Assembly (NCBI GenBank): GCA_005885115.1
Contig: VAXX01000098.1
Span: 1-12,600, forward strand
Reading direction: 5' to 3'
From: Actinomycetota bacterium
GTDB taxonomy: Bacteria; Actinomycetota; Actinomycetes; Mycobacteriales; Micromonosporaceae
DNA length: 12,600 nucleotides
Positions 5,436-12,600 of the stretch are shown in pieces. The notes beneath the pieces were generated by a model. That model was given only the letters and a program-made list of their open reading frames with translations. It searched no databases and was not told the DNA's origin. The position numbers and the translations under genes were made by a program. Positions within the stretch are counted from its first letter, which is position 1. Every line of letters begins with the position of its first letter.

Positions 5436-8400
5436 ACGTCGTCGGGCCGGCATCGGGTTGGTCGCCGGCCTCGTCCGGCTCGTCTCGCTGGTCCGGCTCG
5501 TCCCGCAAGTCCGGCTCGTCCCGCAGGTCCTCGGCGAGCGCGTCGAGCAGCGCCTGCCGGATCCGCGGGTTATCCGGGTCCAGCAGGGCCGCGCGGACCA
5601 GGTCGTACAGGGCGCCGGTCCGGTCGCCGGCAGCGCGGCTTGCTTCGGCCCTGGCCAACAGGGCCCGGGCCCGGTCCGCCGGGTTACCCGCCGGTACGTC
5701 CTCGGCGCCCATCAGGTCCGCCAGTTCGGCGAAGCTGCGCCGGGCCAGGATGAGTTCCGCCAGGTCGCCCAGGGCGTGCTCGAGGGTACCGATGAACCGG
5801 CGCCGGCCCGGCTGCCGGTTCAGCCCGTCGTGGACGAGCAGGAGCGCCTCGTACAGGACGCGCAGCCGGGCGGCCGGGTCACCGGCTCCGGGACCGTCGT
5901 TGAAGACCAGCGCCCGGACCAGGTTGTCGCGGGTACGCACGGAGTCCGGCCGCAGCTCCAGCGCCCGGCGCAGGTCCGACTCGGCCCGCCGGAAGTCCGG
6001 TTCGCCGCCGTACCGGTGGCACAGGTACCCGTGCCACACGCCCCGCTCGGTCAGCAGTTCGGCCAGCCGGGCGAGCAGGCGCTCCCGGTCGATCGCGCCC
6101 AGCAGCGGCATGACCCGCTCGATCAGGGTGACTCCCTCGTCCAGGTGCTCGCCCAGGCGCGGTCCGTCCTCGTCGGCGAGGGCCTGGACCCGGCCGAGGA
6201 CGATCCGGACGATGGCCCGCTTCGTGCGTACCGTCGACATCGCGTTCTCCGCCGCGCGGATCGCCTCGGCCCACTCCCCGACCGCCCGGTCCACGCCGCC
6301 GGGGCCGCCGACCAGCGCGCCGCGGGCCAGCGCCAGATGTGCGCGCACGGCCAGGTCGACCGCGTCCTGCAGGAGGCGGGCCCGGCGGCCGGGCAGGAGG
6401 AGGTACGCCGGGTTGCGCGCGACGAAGTCGGGACAGTGCGGGCAGTGCGCGAGGTGGCCGGCGACGTCGGACCCCGGGCCGGCACAGTCGGGCGGCAACC
6501 CGGTCAGCGTCTGGTGCTGGATCCCGGGCAGCGCGCGCAGCGCCGGTTCGAACCGGTGGTGCTCGGTGAGCGCGAACGCCGGCGCCAGCTCGGAGAACGC
6601 GAAACGCAGCCGTTGCAGCGCCGGGTCGCCGTCCGGACCGGCGTCGGCCTCCAGCCGGGCGATCTGCTCGCCCAGCGCGACGGCCAGGCCCGCCCGGTGC
6701 AGGTACCCCGGGCCGCAGGCGAACCGGTCCCCGGTGCCGGGCAGCGGCAACGAGCCGGCCTCCTTGAGCGCCCGGGCGCCCGCCATCTCGGTGTCGAAGA
6801 CCTCGATCAGGCGGCGGTACCGGGCGGCCGGCTCGGACCGACCCTGACCCGCGTGGCCGTCGGCGTACCCGGTCAGCCGGGCCAGCAGGTCCTCGGCCAG
6901 CTCACGGCGCAGCCGGGCCAGGTCCCCGGCCTTCCCGGCGTGCCCGTACGCCCCGGTCCGGGCCGCCCGCCACGAGACCCAGTACCCGTCGTCGGTGAGG
7001 ACGACCGCCCAGCAGGCCAGGGCCCGTTCCCAGGCCGGTCCGGCGTGTTCCCAGGCGCCGCTGTCCTCCAGTTCCCGGGCCCGCCAGAAGTGCGCGATCG
7101 CCAGCGCGTGTACCGCCGCCAGGTCGTTGGGCACCGCGGCGACCCGCGCCTCCCACGCCTCGATCGCCCGGTCCCGGTCCCGGGCCAGCAGCAGCAACAG
7201 GGGCGCGTGCCCGGGCAGCGCCGCGCACAGCCCGTCGAGGAGCTGCCCGGGCCGGTCGGGCACCAGTGCGGTCAGGCGCGCGCGCAGCTCGTCCAGGTCG
7301 GCCACCGGGTACAGCAGCGCGTCCAGCCGCAGCCGCCGGGCCGGTGACCGGAGGTGGTCCCAGGCGACCCGCTCGGACCAGCTCATCCCGCCGCTCTCCA
7401 TCAGCGTGAACGGCGCGTCGTTGATCTCCTCGGGGGTGGCGGCGGGGGTGATGCCGGCGGCGCGCAACGCCAGGTACGGGAACGTCGGGTCACGCAGGGC
7501 GTACGGGTCGGCCACCAGCGGAGCACCGGCCAGCCCGTCGGCCCAGGGCAGCGCGTCGAGCAACCGCTCCAGGCGGCGGGCGCGGGCGTCCGCGTCGGGT
7601 TGCGCGGGGGCCGCCGACCGGTACGCGGCGACGGCGGCACTCCACTGTCCGGCCGCGTCGAGGATCCGACCCCGGGCGTACGCACACCGGGCGACCGCGT
7701 CGCGGTGCTCGCCGCAGGCCAGGTACAGGTCGAGCGCGGCGGGCCAGTCGTCCCGGCCCTCGGCCAGCCGGGCCCGCGCGTAGTCGCCGAGCCGGGCCGC
7801 GTCCCGGTACCCGTCCAGCGGCTCGGCCTCCCGGACCACACCGGCCCAGTCGTCGGCGGCGTCGGCCAGCCGGGCCCGGGCGTACCCGAGCCGGTCGGTG
7901 ACGTCCTCGAAGTCCAGCGGCAACCGGGCGTACGCCGCCCGCGCCCCGGCCCAGTCCGGGTCGGTCCCGTCCTGTTCGGCGAGCCGGCCCTGCGCGTACG
8001 TGCGGCGGTGCGCCACGTCGTCGTGGTCGTCGGGCAGCCCGGCGTACGCGTCCACCGCCTCGCCCCAGGCGCCGGCCTGCTCGTACGCCCGGCCCCGCGC
8101 GTACCCGTACAGCACGGCCAGTTCCGGATCGTCGGCGGCCCGGGACCCGTACGCGGCCGCGGCCTCGCTCCACCGGCCGGCCGCCTGGTGCCGGCGCCCG
8201 TACGCCCTGCACCGCAGCACCCCGGCCCGACCGGCATGGTCCTCGTCCGGCAGGTCGCGCAGCGAAACCAGGACGGCGTCCCAGTCCTGCCGCCGGTCGG
8301 CGAGCCCGGCCCGGGCGAAGTCGCGGATCCGGCCGACCGCGCCGTCGCCGTACGCGTTGGCCAGCGGGCCGAACCCGGCGATGACGCCGGACCAGTCCCC

Positions 8401-10941
8401 GCGCTCGTCGGCCGCCCGACCCCGGGCGTGGCACAGCCGGTCCCGCACGTCGAGCAGGTCGCCGGGGACCGTCTCGTACCGCCCGACCGCCTCCGCCCAG
8501 CACCCGTCGACCTCGAGCAGCCGGCCCCGGGCGTACGCCAGCCGGGCGGCCGCGTCGGCGTGCGCCGTCGAGCCGTACGCGACCACCGCCGCGGCCCAGT
8601 CGCCGTCCCGCTCGTCCAGCCGGCCCCGGACGTACGCGGTCCGGCCGGCCACGTCCGGCGACGGCGCGGGCAGCGCCCGGTAGTGCTCCCACGCCTGGGT
8701 CCAGTCCCCGTCGCCCTCGGCCGCGAGCGCCCGCTCAAGGACCCGGTCCCGGTACCCGTCCAGCCACCCGGTCACGTCCGCGCCGTGCTCCTGCGCGGCC
8801 GTCACCGCCCGGAGCGCGCCCAGCGGGTCGTCGCGGTCGGCGGCGAAGCGGGCCTCGGCGAGGCAGCCGCGCGCCGGTGCGTCGGCGAAGTCCGGAAGCT
8901 CGGCATACGCGGCGATCGCGTCGGCCCAGCGCTGCTCCTCCTCGGCCAGGCGCCCGGTGGCGTACCGGAGCCAGTCCTCCGCCGGGCCGGTCAAGCCGGT
9001 CAGGGCGGGGATGGCCGCCGCCCACGACTCCCGCGCGATGGCCGCGCGTCCCTCGGCGTACCGGCGCCGGTCGGCAGCGTCGGGCAGATCGGGGCAGCCG
9101 CCGTAGTGCCCGGTCGCGTCGGCCCAGCGCTCGTCGGCCTCGGCGAGCCGGCCACTCGCGTACGCCAGGCACGCCGCCGAGTCGCGGTACCCGTCGGGGC
9201 GGCGGGCCAGGATCTCCCGGTACCGGTCGGCCGCGCCGGACCAGTCGCCGTCGCGCGTACGTACCCGCGCCGTGGCGTACGCCTCGGCCAGTTCCGCCTC
9301 GACCTGGGCGGCCGCCCGGCGGGACACCGCGTCCCGGTAGCCGGCCGGGCGCTCGGCGAGCACGGCGTCGTACCGCTGCACCGCCGTACCCCAGTCGCCG
9401 TCCCCCTCGGCGGCGGCCGCACCTGCCAGCGCCTCGGCCAACCGCTCGGCTCCGGTGACCTCGGCGAGCACCACGGCCCGTACCGGCTCCGGCAGTCTGG
9501 TCTTGCGCAGCGCGGTCACCAGCGCGCGGGCCGGCTCCGGGTCGCCCTCGGCGGCGAGCACCGCGCAGAGCCGATCCAGCAGGTCCGCCGCCAGCTCGAC
9601 CCGGGCCTCGGCCATCAGCCACCGCTGTTCGGCGCGGGGATGCGGGGTCGACGCGGTCCGCAGGACGCCTTCCCAGTCGCCGGTCGTCACCAGGTAGTGG
9701 GCCGCCCGGAGCACGTCGTCCAGGTTGACCGCACCGGCCTCCTGGTAGTGCCGCCACGCGTCGCTGAGCTCGCGCAGGGGATCGATCGACACCGGCTGCC
9801 GGTCACCGAGCACCTCCCGGGCCTTGAACAGCCAGCCGTGGTAGCAGGACGGGTGGAGGAACAGCACCGGGGTGCTCCACTCGATCCCGGTGTGCCGGGC
9901 CACCGGGGCCAGGTGGCTGCGCGCCGTCGCGACCGCTTCGTCGATCGTCTTGTTGCGGGCCACCTGGTCCAGCAGAAACGGGCTGAACCGGCCGGCGGCG
10001 AGGTCGGTCACCTGGGCCTGCATGGCGACCACGGCGGGTACGCCGCGCCCGATCAGGGCCTGCGCCAGGCCCGCGTACGGCTCGGCCTCCACGCTGGTCG
10101 CGCCGCTGCACAGGTTGAGTACGGCCAGCCGTAGCTGCTGGGCGCGCACGAGCATCCCGCCGAGCGTGCTGCCGGGTACCGGGTCGGCCAGCCCGTCCTC
10201 GCCCTCCAGGTACACCAGGCCGCCCTCGTCCGGGTCGTACCGGCCATGCGCGATGAGCAGCACGGCGCACGGGTCGTTGGCGTGCTCGGCGAGCCACTCG
10301 CCCAGCTCGGCACGGGTGGCACCGGGCAGCAGGGTGACCTTCGTGGCCCATACCGGCAACCGCTCGTGCAGCGCCTCGACCTCCCGGTCGGCGTCCAGCG
10401 GCGGGGTCGCGGGGTCGTTCGGCGAGGCCACCGCGACCAGGAGGTGGATCACCTCGCGCGGCGTGGCACCGTCCGGCAGGCGCGGGCGTACCCCGGCGCC
10501 GTCGGTCGGCAGCGACCGCACCAGCGAGAGGTTGTGGTCCAGCGCCAGCGCCTGCAACGGGCTGTCCGCCGGGCTGGCCAGCGCCTCGACCGGCAGGTCG
10601 CGCAGTTCGGGCGGAAGGTCGAAACGCAGCCGCAGCGCGCGGTCCGGCCGGGCGCTCACCCGGGCCCGGCTCTCCGCCAGGCACCGGGCCACCGCGTCGG
10701 GGAACAGCAGCGCGAAGACCTCGCGGCCGAGCTGACGAAGCTGGGGTACGACGGGGCGGCCGCCGGTCGGCTCGGTGCCCAGTTCCATCGAGATCAACCG
10801 CTCGAACGTCCGGCGGTACTCGGCCGGGTCGCGATCGAGTACCACGACCTCGGCGGCACACGCCGGACCGTTGGCCAGCACCAGGTACCGCCGGGTGCCG
10901 ACCTTGCGTACCCGGATCCGTAGCTCGTCGTACCCCAGCAT
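5434..10941 (-). CDS. Giant CHAT caspase-like protease fused to TPR array, J-like domain and Cys-cluster module
   Basis: This is a 1835-residue multidomain protein. Residues about 100-375 form a CHAT domain, a caspase-like cysteine peptidase fold, with candidate catalytic His232 (VLLIAHGRYD) and Cys278 (AVLNLCSGAT), followed by the usual GRGVPAVVAMQAQVTD segment. Residues about 507-1110 hold some 17 degenerate TPR-like units of about 35 residues, each marked by a tryptophan (GDWxxAxxxY). Residues 1144-1215 are the J-like domain shared with the next gene. Residues about 1245-1690 are paralogous to the upstream gene and include a cysteine cluster (C1486, C1500, C1503). An acidic RDEPD tail ends the protein. 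No signal peptide or membrane helix is visible, so it is probably cytoplasmic. ATG 10941 lies 5 bases after the upstream stop, with GAGAAGG at 10959-10953. I infer a TPR-gated protease controlled by the HSP70 pair. Substrate and trigger are unknown. Confidence 0.93.
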   Translation of the reverse strand: MLGYDELRIRVRKVGTRRYLVLANGPACAAEVVVLDRDPAEYRRTFERLISMELGTEPTGGRPVVPQLRQLGREVFALLFPDAVARCLAESRARVSARPDRALRLRFDLPPELRDLPVEALASPADSPLQALALDHNLSLVRSLPTDGAGVRPRLPDGATPREVIHLLVAVASPNDPATPPLDADREVEALHERLPVWATKVTLLPGATRAELGEWLAEHANDPCAVLLIAHGRYDPDEGGLVYLEGEDGLADPVPGSTLGGMLVRAQQLRLAVLNLCSGATSVEAEPYAGLAQALIGRGVPAVVAMQAQVTDLAAGRFSPFLLDQVARNKTIDEAVATARSHLAPVARHTGIEWSTPVLFLHPSCYHGWLFKAREVLGDRQPVSIDPLRELSDAWRHYQEAGAVNLDDVLRAAHYLVTTGDWEGVLRTASTPHPRAEQRWLMAEARVELAADLLDRLCAVLAAEGDPEPARALVTALRKTRLPEPVRAVVLAEVTGAERLAEALAGAAAAEGDGDWGTAVQRYDAVLAERPAGYRDAVSRRAAAQVEAELAEAYATARVRTRDGDWSGAADRYREILARRPDGYRDSAACLAYASGRLAEADERWADATGHYGGCPDLPDAADRRRYAEGRAAIARESWAAAIPALTGLTGPAEDWLRYATGRLAEEEQRWADAIAAYAELPDFADAPARGCLAEARFAADRDDPLGALRAVTAAQEHGADVTGWLDGYRDRVLERALAAEGDGDWTQAWEHYRALPAPSPDVAGRTAYVRGRLDERDGDWAAAVVAYGSTAHADAAARLAYARGRLLEVDGCWAEAVGRYETVPGDLLDVRDRLCHARGRAADERGDWSGVIAGFGPLANAYGDGAVGRIRDFARAGLADRRQDWDAVLVSLRDLPDEDHAGRAGVLRCRAYGRRHQAAGRWSEAAAAYGSRAADDPELAVLYGYARGRAYEQAGAWGEAVDAYAGLPDDHDDVAHRRTYAQGRLAEQDGTDPDWAGARAAYARLPLDFEDVTDRLGYARARLADAADDWAGVVREAEPLDGYRDAARLGDYARARLAEGRDDWPAALDLYLACGEHRDAVARCAYARGRILDAAGQWSAAVAAYRSAAPAQPDADARARRLERLLDALPWADGLAGAPLVADPYALRDPTFPYLALRAAGITPAATPEEINDAPFTLMESGGMSWSERVAWDHLRSPARRLRLDALLYPVADLDELRARLTALVPDRPGQLLDGLCAALPGHAPLLLLLARDRDRAIEAWEARVAAVPNDLAAVHALAIAHFWRARELEDSGAWEHAGPAWERALACWAVVLTDDGYWVSWRAARTGAYGHAGKAGDLARLRRELAEDLLARLTGYADGHAGQGRSEPAARYRRLIEVFDTEMAGARALKEAGSLPLPGTGDRFACGPGYLHRAGLAVALGEQIARLEADAGPDGDPALQRLRFAFSELAPAFALTEHHRFEPALRALPGIQHQTLTGLPPDCAGPGSDVAGHLAHCPHCPDFVARNPAYLLLPGRRARLLQDAVDLAVRAHLALARGALVGGPGGVDRAVGEWAEAIRAAENAMSTVRTKRAIVRIVLGRVQALADEDGPRLGEHLDEGVTLIERVMPLLGAIDRERLLARLAELLTERGVWHGYLCHRYGGEPDFRRAESDLRRALELRPDSVRTRDNLVRALVFNDGPGAGDPAARLRVLYEALLLVHDGLNRQPGRRRFIGTLEHALGDLAELILARRSFAELADLMGAEDVPAGNPADRARALLARAEASRAAGDRTGALYDLVRAALLDPDNPRIRQALLDALAEDLRDEPDLRDEPDQRDEPDEAGDQPDAGPTT
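5473..5526. repeat. Three tandem 18-base units near the 3' end of the CHAT gene
   Basis: Units at 5473-5490, 5491-5508 and 5509-5526 share GTCCGGCTCGTCYCGCWR on the plus strand, differing at only a few bases. On the minus strand they encode LRDEPD, LRDEPD and QRDEPD, making a short acidic tail that then runs into EAGDQPD and the stop. An in-frame repeat of this size can gain or lose units without breaking the gene. Confidence 0.85.
5872..7209 (-). other. Segment paralogous to the upstream TPR/Cys-cluster gene
   Basis: Residues about 1245-1690 of the CHAT protein align along their length with the protein encoded at 12521-10947. Matching landmarks are CWAVVLTDDGYWVSW with AWAAILHDQEFWQGW, RFACGPGYLHRAGLA with RVLVCGPLRIADLGLA, LLQDAVDLAVRAHLALARGAL with LLEDALDLSVTALLELARTAL, and AESDLRRALELRP with AAADLRRAIEVNP. 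Both copies carry a cysteine cluster at the same place. This is a diverged module duplication. Confidence 0.8.
7297..7512 (-). other. Segment encoding the J-like domain of the CHAT protein
   Basis: Residues about 1144-1215 (DPTFPYLALRAAGITPA, APFTLMESGGMSWSE, AWDHLRSPARRLRLDALLYP) are the counterpart of the first 75 residues of the separate 150-residue protein encoded at 5421-4969. As there, no HPD tripeptide is present. The repeat within one operon suggests both copies dock on the same partner, most simply one of the two HSP70s. Confidence 0.65.
7612..9423 (-). repeat. Tandem TPR-like repeat array (about 17 units) inside the CHAT gene
   Basis: Residues about 507-1110 of the CHAT protein repeat the pattern YARGRLAExDGDWxxAVxxYxxLP at intervals of mostly 32-39 residues. 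The marker tryptophans are at about residues 517, 567, 606, 640, 672, 747, 782, 815, 850, 887, 924, 959, 997, 1032, 1066 and 1100. One unit near 706 lacks the tryptophan. The length and the A/G/Y positions fit TPR-type helical hairpins, although the tryptophan-marked form is unlike the canonical TPR consensus. The DNA of the units is diverged but shares repeated strings such as GCGTACGC from Tyr-Ala codons. A long superhelical scaffold that binds a protein ligand is the likely product. Confidence 0.85.
9817..10644 (-). other. Segment encoding the CHAT peptidase domain
   Basis: This covers residues about 100-375 of the giant protein. The candidate catalytic dyad codons are His232 (CAT at 10248-10246) and Cys278 (TGC at 10110-10108). 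Both stand in the expected CHAT contexts: a hydrophobic strand ending in HG, and a hydrophobic strand ending in CSG. Both residues are intact, so activity is plausible. Domain edges are approximate. Confidence 0.85.
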
Positions 10942-10946
10942 TTCCG

Positions 10947-12600
10947 CTACCGCCTTCTCGGTCCGCTGATCAGGCGCAGCAGCTCCGCCGTCAGGTCCTG
11001 CAGATCGGCCCGGGCGATCCCCAGCGCGGTGAGCAGCTCGGGCTGGCCCGGTTCGTCCGCGAGCCCCGCCTCCAGTACCCGAACCGACTCGCGCAACAGG
11101 TCGAGCGCCGCCACCGGGTCGCCCCGACCCACCCGGTCCAACGCCAGCTCCCGCAGCGCCACCGGCAGGTTGACCCGGGCCCGGCGCAGGTGCGGGTTGA
11201 CCTCGATGGCCCGGCGCAGGTCGGCGGCCGCGTCGGCCATCCGGGCCGGCTCCGCGTTGCCGGCGCGGATGCCCCGGCTGGCCAGCAGGGTGGCGAGCTG
11301 GCCGTTCAGCCGTTCCCCGGCGACCCCGCCGCAGTGCCGCCGGGCCTCGTCGATCAGCGCGATCGCGTCGTCGAGCCGGTCGGCGCGCTCCAGCGCGGCG
11401 GCCCGGCCCAGCGCCATGTCAGCCACGGCGTCCTGCACGTCCGGCGCCGCGTCGATCAGCCGCGCCCGCTCGACCGCCTGCCGCCAGTGGCTCCCGACCT
11501 CGGTCAGGTCGAGCGTCTCGGCGGTGAGCGCCGTTCTGGCCAGTTCGAGCAGCGCGGTCACCGACAGGTCGAGGGCGTCTTCGAGCAGGGCGAGGTGCTT
11601 GTCGGGAGTCTGCGCGTACGCCGCGTTGTACTCGTCGAAGTGGGCGCAGTCGCGCACGCACAGCATCGGCTGCCCGGGCCCGGTCGCCCGGCGGTCCACC
11701 GGCCGCGCCCGGCAGCCGTCGCAGCGCAGGTCGGCCAGCGCGTCCACGGCCTCCCGGGCCCGACCCGCGCTCCGGTGCACCTCCGCGAACCCGAGCTGGG
11801 AGAAGTACCCCCGGAGCTGCGCGGCGTCGGCCCAGTCGACCTTCTCCGCGACGAAGGACCCGAACTCGCGGGCCAGGCCCAGGTCGGCGATCCGCAGCGG
11901 TCCACAGACCAGGACCCGCCCGGGCGCCTGCCCGACCGGGAACCCGCCGCACCCGGCCAGCGCCTGGGCGGCGTCGACCTCGCGGTGGAGCAGGATCTCG
12001 GTGCCGTCGACCGGACCCAGCGCGTGTTGCAGGTGGGTCCGCACCCGACCACGCAACGAGGACAGGTACGCCTCCGGCACCGGGGTCCCGTACCGGTGCG
12101 CCCGCCGGGCCGCCCAGCCCTGCCAGAACTCCTGGTCGTGGAGGATGGCGGCCCAGGCGGCGATGCACTGGCGGTGCAGCGCGGCCGCCCGGGGCGGGTC
12201 GGACCCCGGCCCGGAGACGGTGTGCAGCAGCATGAGGGCCAGCGCGTGGGTCAGCCGATGCTCGGCCGGCGCCGCGCGGGACGCGTCCGCGAGCACCTGC
12301 ACCCCCTCGGTACGGTGCCCGCCGAAGCCCAGGATGACCGCGTCGAGGTACGGGCTGGCCGACGGTCCGAGGCCCAGTCGCTGCCGCTCGTACAGCAGCG
12401 TCGCGGCGGCGTCCCACCGGCCCTCGTCGGCCTCAGTGAGTGCGGCCCGGGTCAGCGCGAGCGCCAGCTCGCGCCGGGCACGGTCGCCGGTACCCGGGTC
12501 GGCGCTGCCGAACGTGGCCACCGTGGACCGGACCGGTTCGCTGCCCCACCGGGCCAGCGCCGCCCAGAGCGACTGGTCGGACCCGGCCGACGTCGGACCG
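10947..12600 (-). CDS. TPR-like protein with a four-cysteine cluster (5' end outside the window)
   Basis: The frame is open to the right edge. A GTG at 12521 would give 524 residues, but it has no visible ribosome site, and the 26 codons before it (including SLWAALARWGSEPVRS) read like protein, so I treat the gene as 5'-partial. Numbering from that GTG, helical TPR-like segments span about 15-100 (TEADEGRWDAAATLL) and 340-520. A middle region shows CIAAWAAILHDQEFWQGWA (119-137) and CGPLRIADLGLA (206-217). C267-x2-C270 and C288-x3-C292 form a likely metal-binding cluster. The whole protein is paralogous to residues 1245-1690 of the CHAT protein encoded 5 bases downstream. I recognise no named family. 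It probably binds the same partner as its fused relative and may compete with or recruit the protease. No enzyme motif is visible. Confidence 0.88.
   Translation of the reverse strand, partial: GPTSAGSDQSLWAALARWGSEPVRSTVATFGSADPGTGDRARRELALALTRAALTEADEGRWDAAATLLYERQRLGLGPSASPYLDAVILGFGGHRTEGVQVLADASRAAPAEHRLTHALALMLLHTVSGPGSDPPRAAALHRQCIAAWAAILHDQEFWQGWAARRAHRYGTPVPEAYLSSLRGRVRTHLQHALGPVDGTEILLHREVDAAQALAGCGGFPVGQAPGRVLVCGPLRIADLGLAREFGSFVAEKVDWADAAQLRGYFSQLGFAEVHRSAGRAREAVDALADLRCDGCRARPVDRRATGPGQPMLCVRDCAHFDEYNAAYAQTPDKHLALLEDALDLSVTALLELARTALTAETLDLTEVGSHWRQAVERARLIDAAPDVQDAVADMALGRAAALERADRLDDAIALIDEARRHCGGVAGERLNGQLATLLASRGIRAGNAEPARMADAAADLRRAIEVNPHLRRARVNLPVALRELALDRVGRGDPVAALDLLRESVRVLEAGLADEPGQPELLTALGIARADLQDLTAELLRLISGPRRR

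Noticed and set aside
7612..9423. CRISPR-like or non-coding tandem repeat
   Set aside because: The similarity is at protein level with a period of about 105 bases and variable spacing, fully explained by TPR-like coding units.
719..10134. Very long plus-strand open frames (for example 719-2524, 2016-4607, 4643-6847, 5458-7347, 7354-10134)
   Set aside because: They lie antisense to minus-strand genes with clear family motifs. Their products are Arg/Gly/Pro/Val-rich with no recognisable domain, which is the usual shadow of GC-rich coding DNA with few stop codons.
5434..10941. Frameshift or gene fusion artefact producing the 1835-residue protein
   Set aside because: The frame is continuous with uniform codon use, the TPR units run through without a break, and no internal stop or candidate start with an SD marks a hidden boundary.

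Overview
The window is very GC-rich (about 70% or more by eye) and reads as an actinomycete chromosome. Micromonosporaceae is my best guess, from base composition, GTG starts and a striking excess of GTAC tetramers. That is an inference, since no rRNA or other marker is present. Every supported gene is on the minus strand, so transcription runs from the high-coordinate end to the low one, and coding density is nearly complete.

In transcription order the genes are: (1) 12600-10947, a TPR/cysteine-cluster protein whose 5' end lies beyond the window; (2) 10941-5434, a 1835-residue CHAT caspase-like protease fused to about 17 TPR-like repeats, a J-like domain and a second copy of the gene-1 module; (3) 5421-4969, a 150-residue protein carrying the same J-like domain but no HPD motif; (4) 4972-4565, a short GrpE-like nucleotide exchange factor; (5) 4568-2424, an HSP70 with intact nucleotide-binding motifs and a four-cysteine zinc ribbon inserted before the interdomain linker; (6) 2413-659, a second HSP70-like protein with degenerate ATPase motifs and a TPR tail in place of a substrate-binding domain; (7) 607 to the left edge, the N-terminal part of miaB, the tRNA methylthiotransferase. 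Genes 1-6 are separated by 12 bases or fewer, and two junctions are four-base stop/start overlaps, so they look like one translationally coupled operon. MiaB follows after a 51-base gap in the same direction.

Genes 1-6 look like one dedicated chaperone-protease system. A complete HSP70 cycle kit (HSP70, GrpE-like, J-like candidate) sits with a second pseudo-ATPase HSP70 and a large TPR-CHAT protease. CHAT proteases in other systems (for example the TPR-CHAT protein Csx29 of type III-E CRISPR, and proteases paired with bacterial gasdermins) are triggered effectors. I infer that here the HSP70 pair and TPR scaffold sense a misfolded or foreign protein, or hold the protease in check, and release CHAT activity. 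The trigger and target cannot be read from this DNA. I see no RNA genes, mobile elements, CRISPR arrays, attachment sites or convincing terminators. The many long plus-strand frames are shadows of the minus-strand genes.
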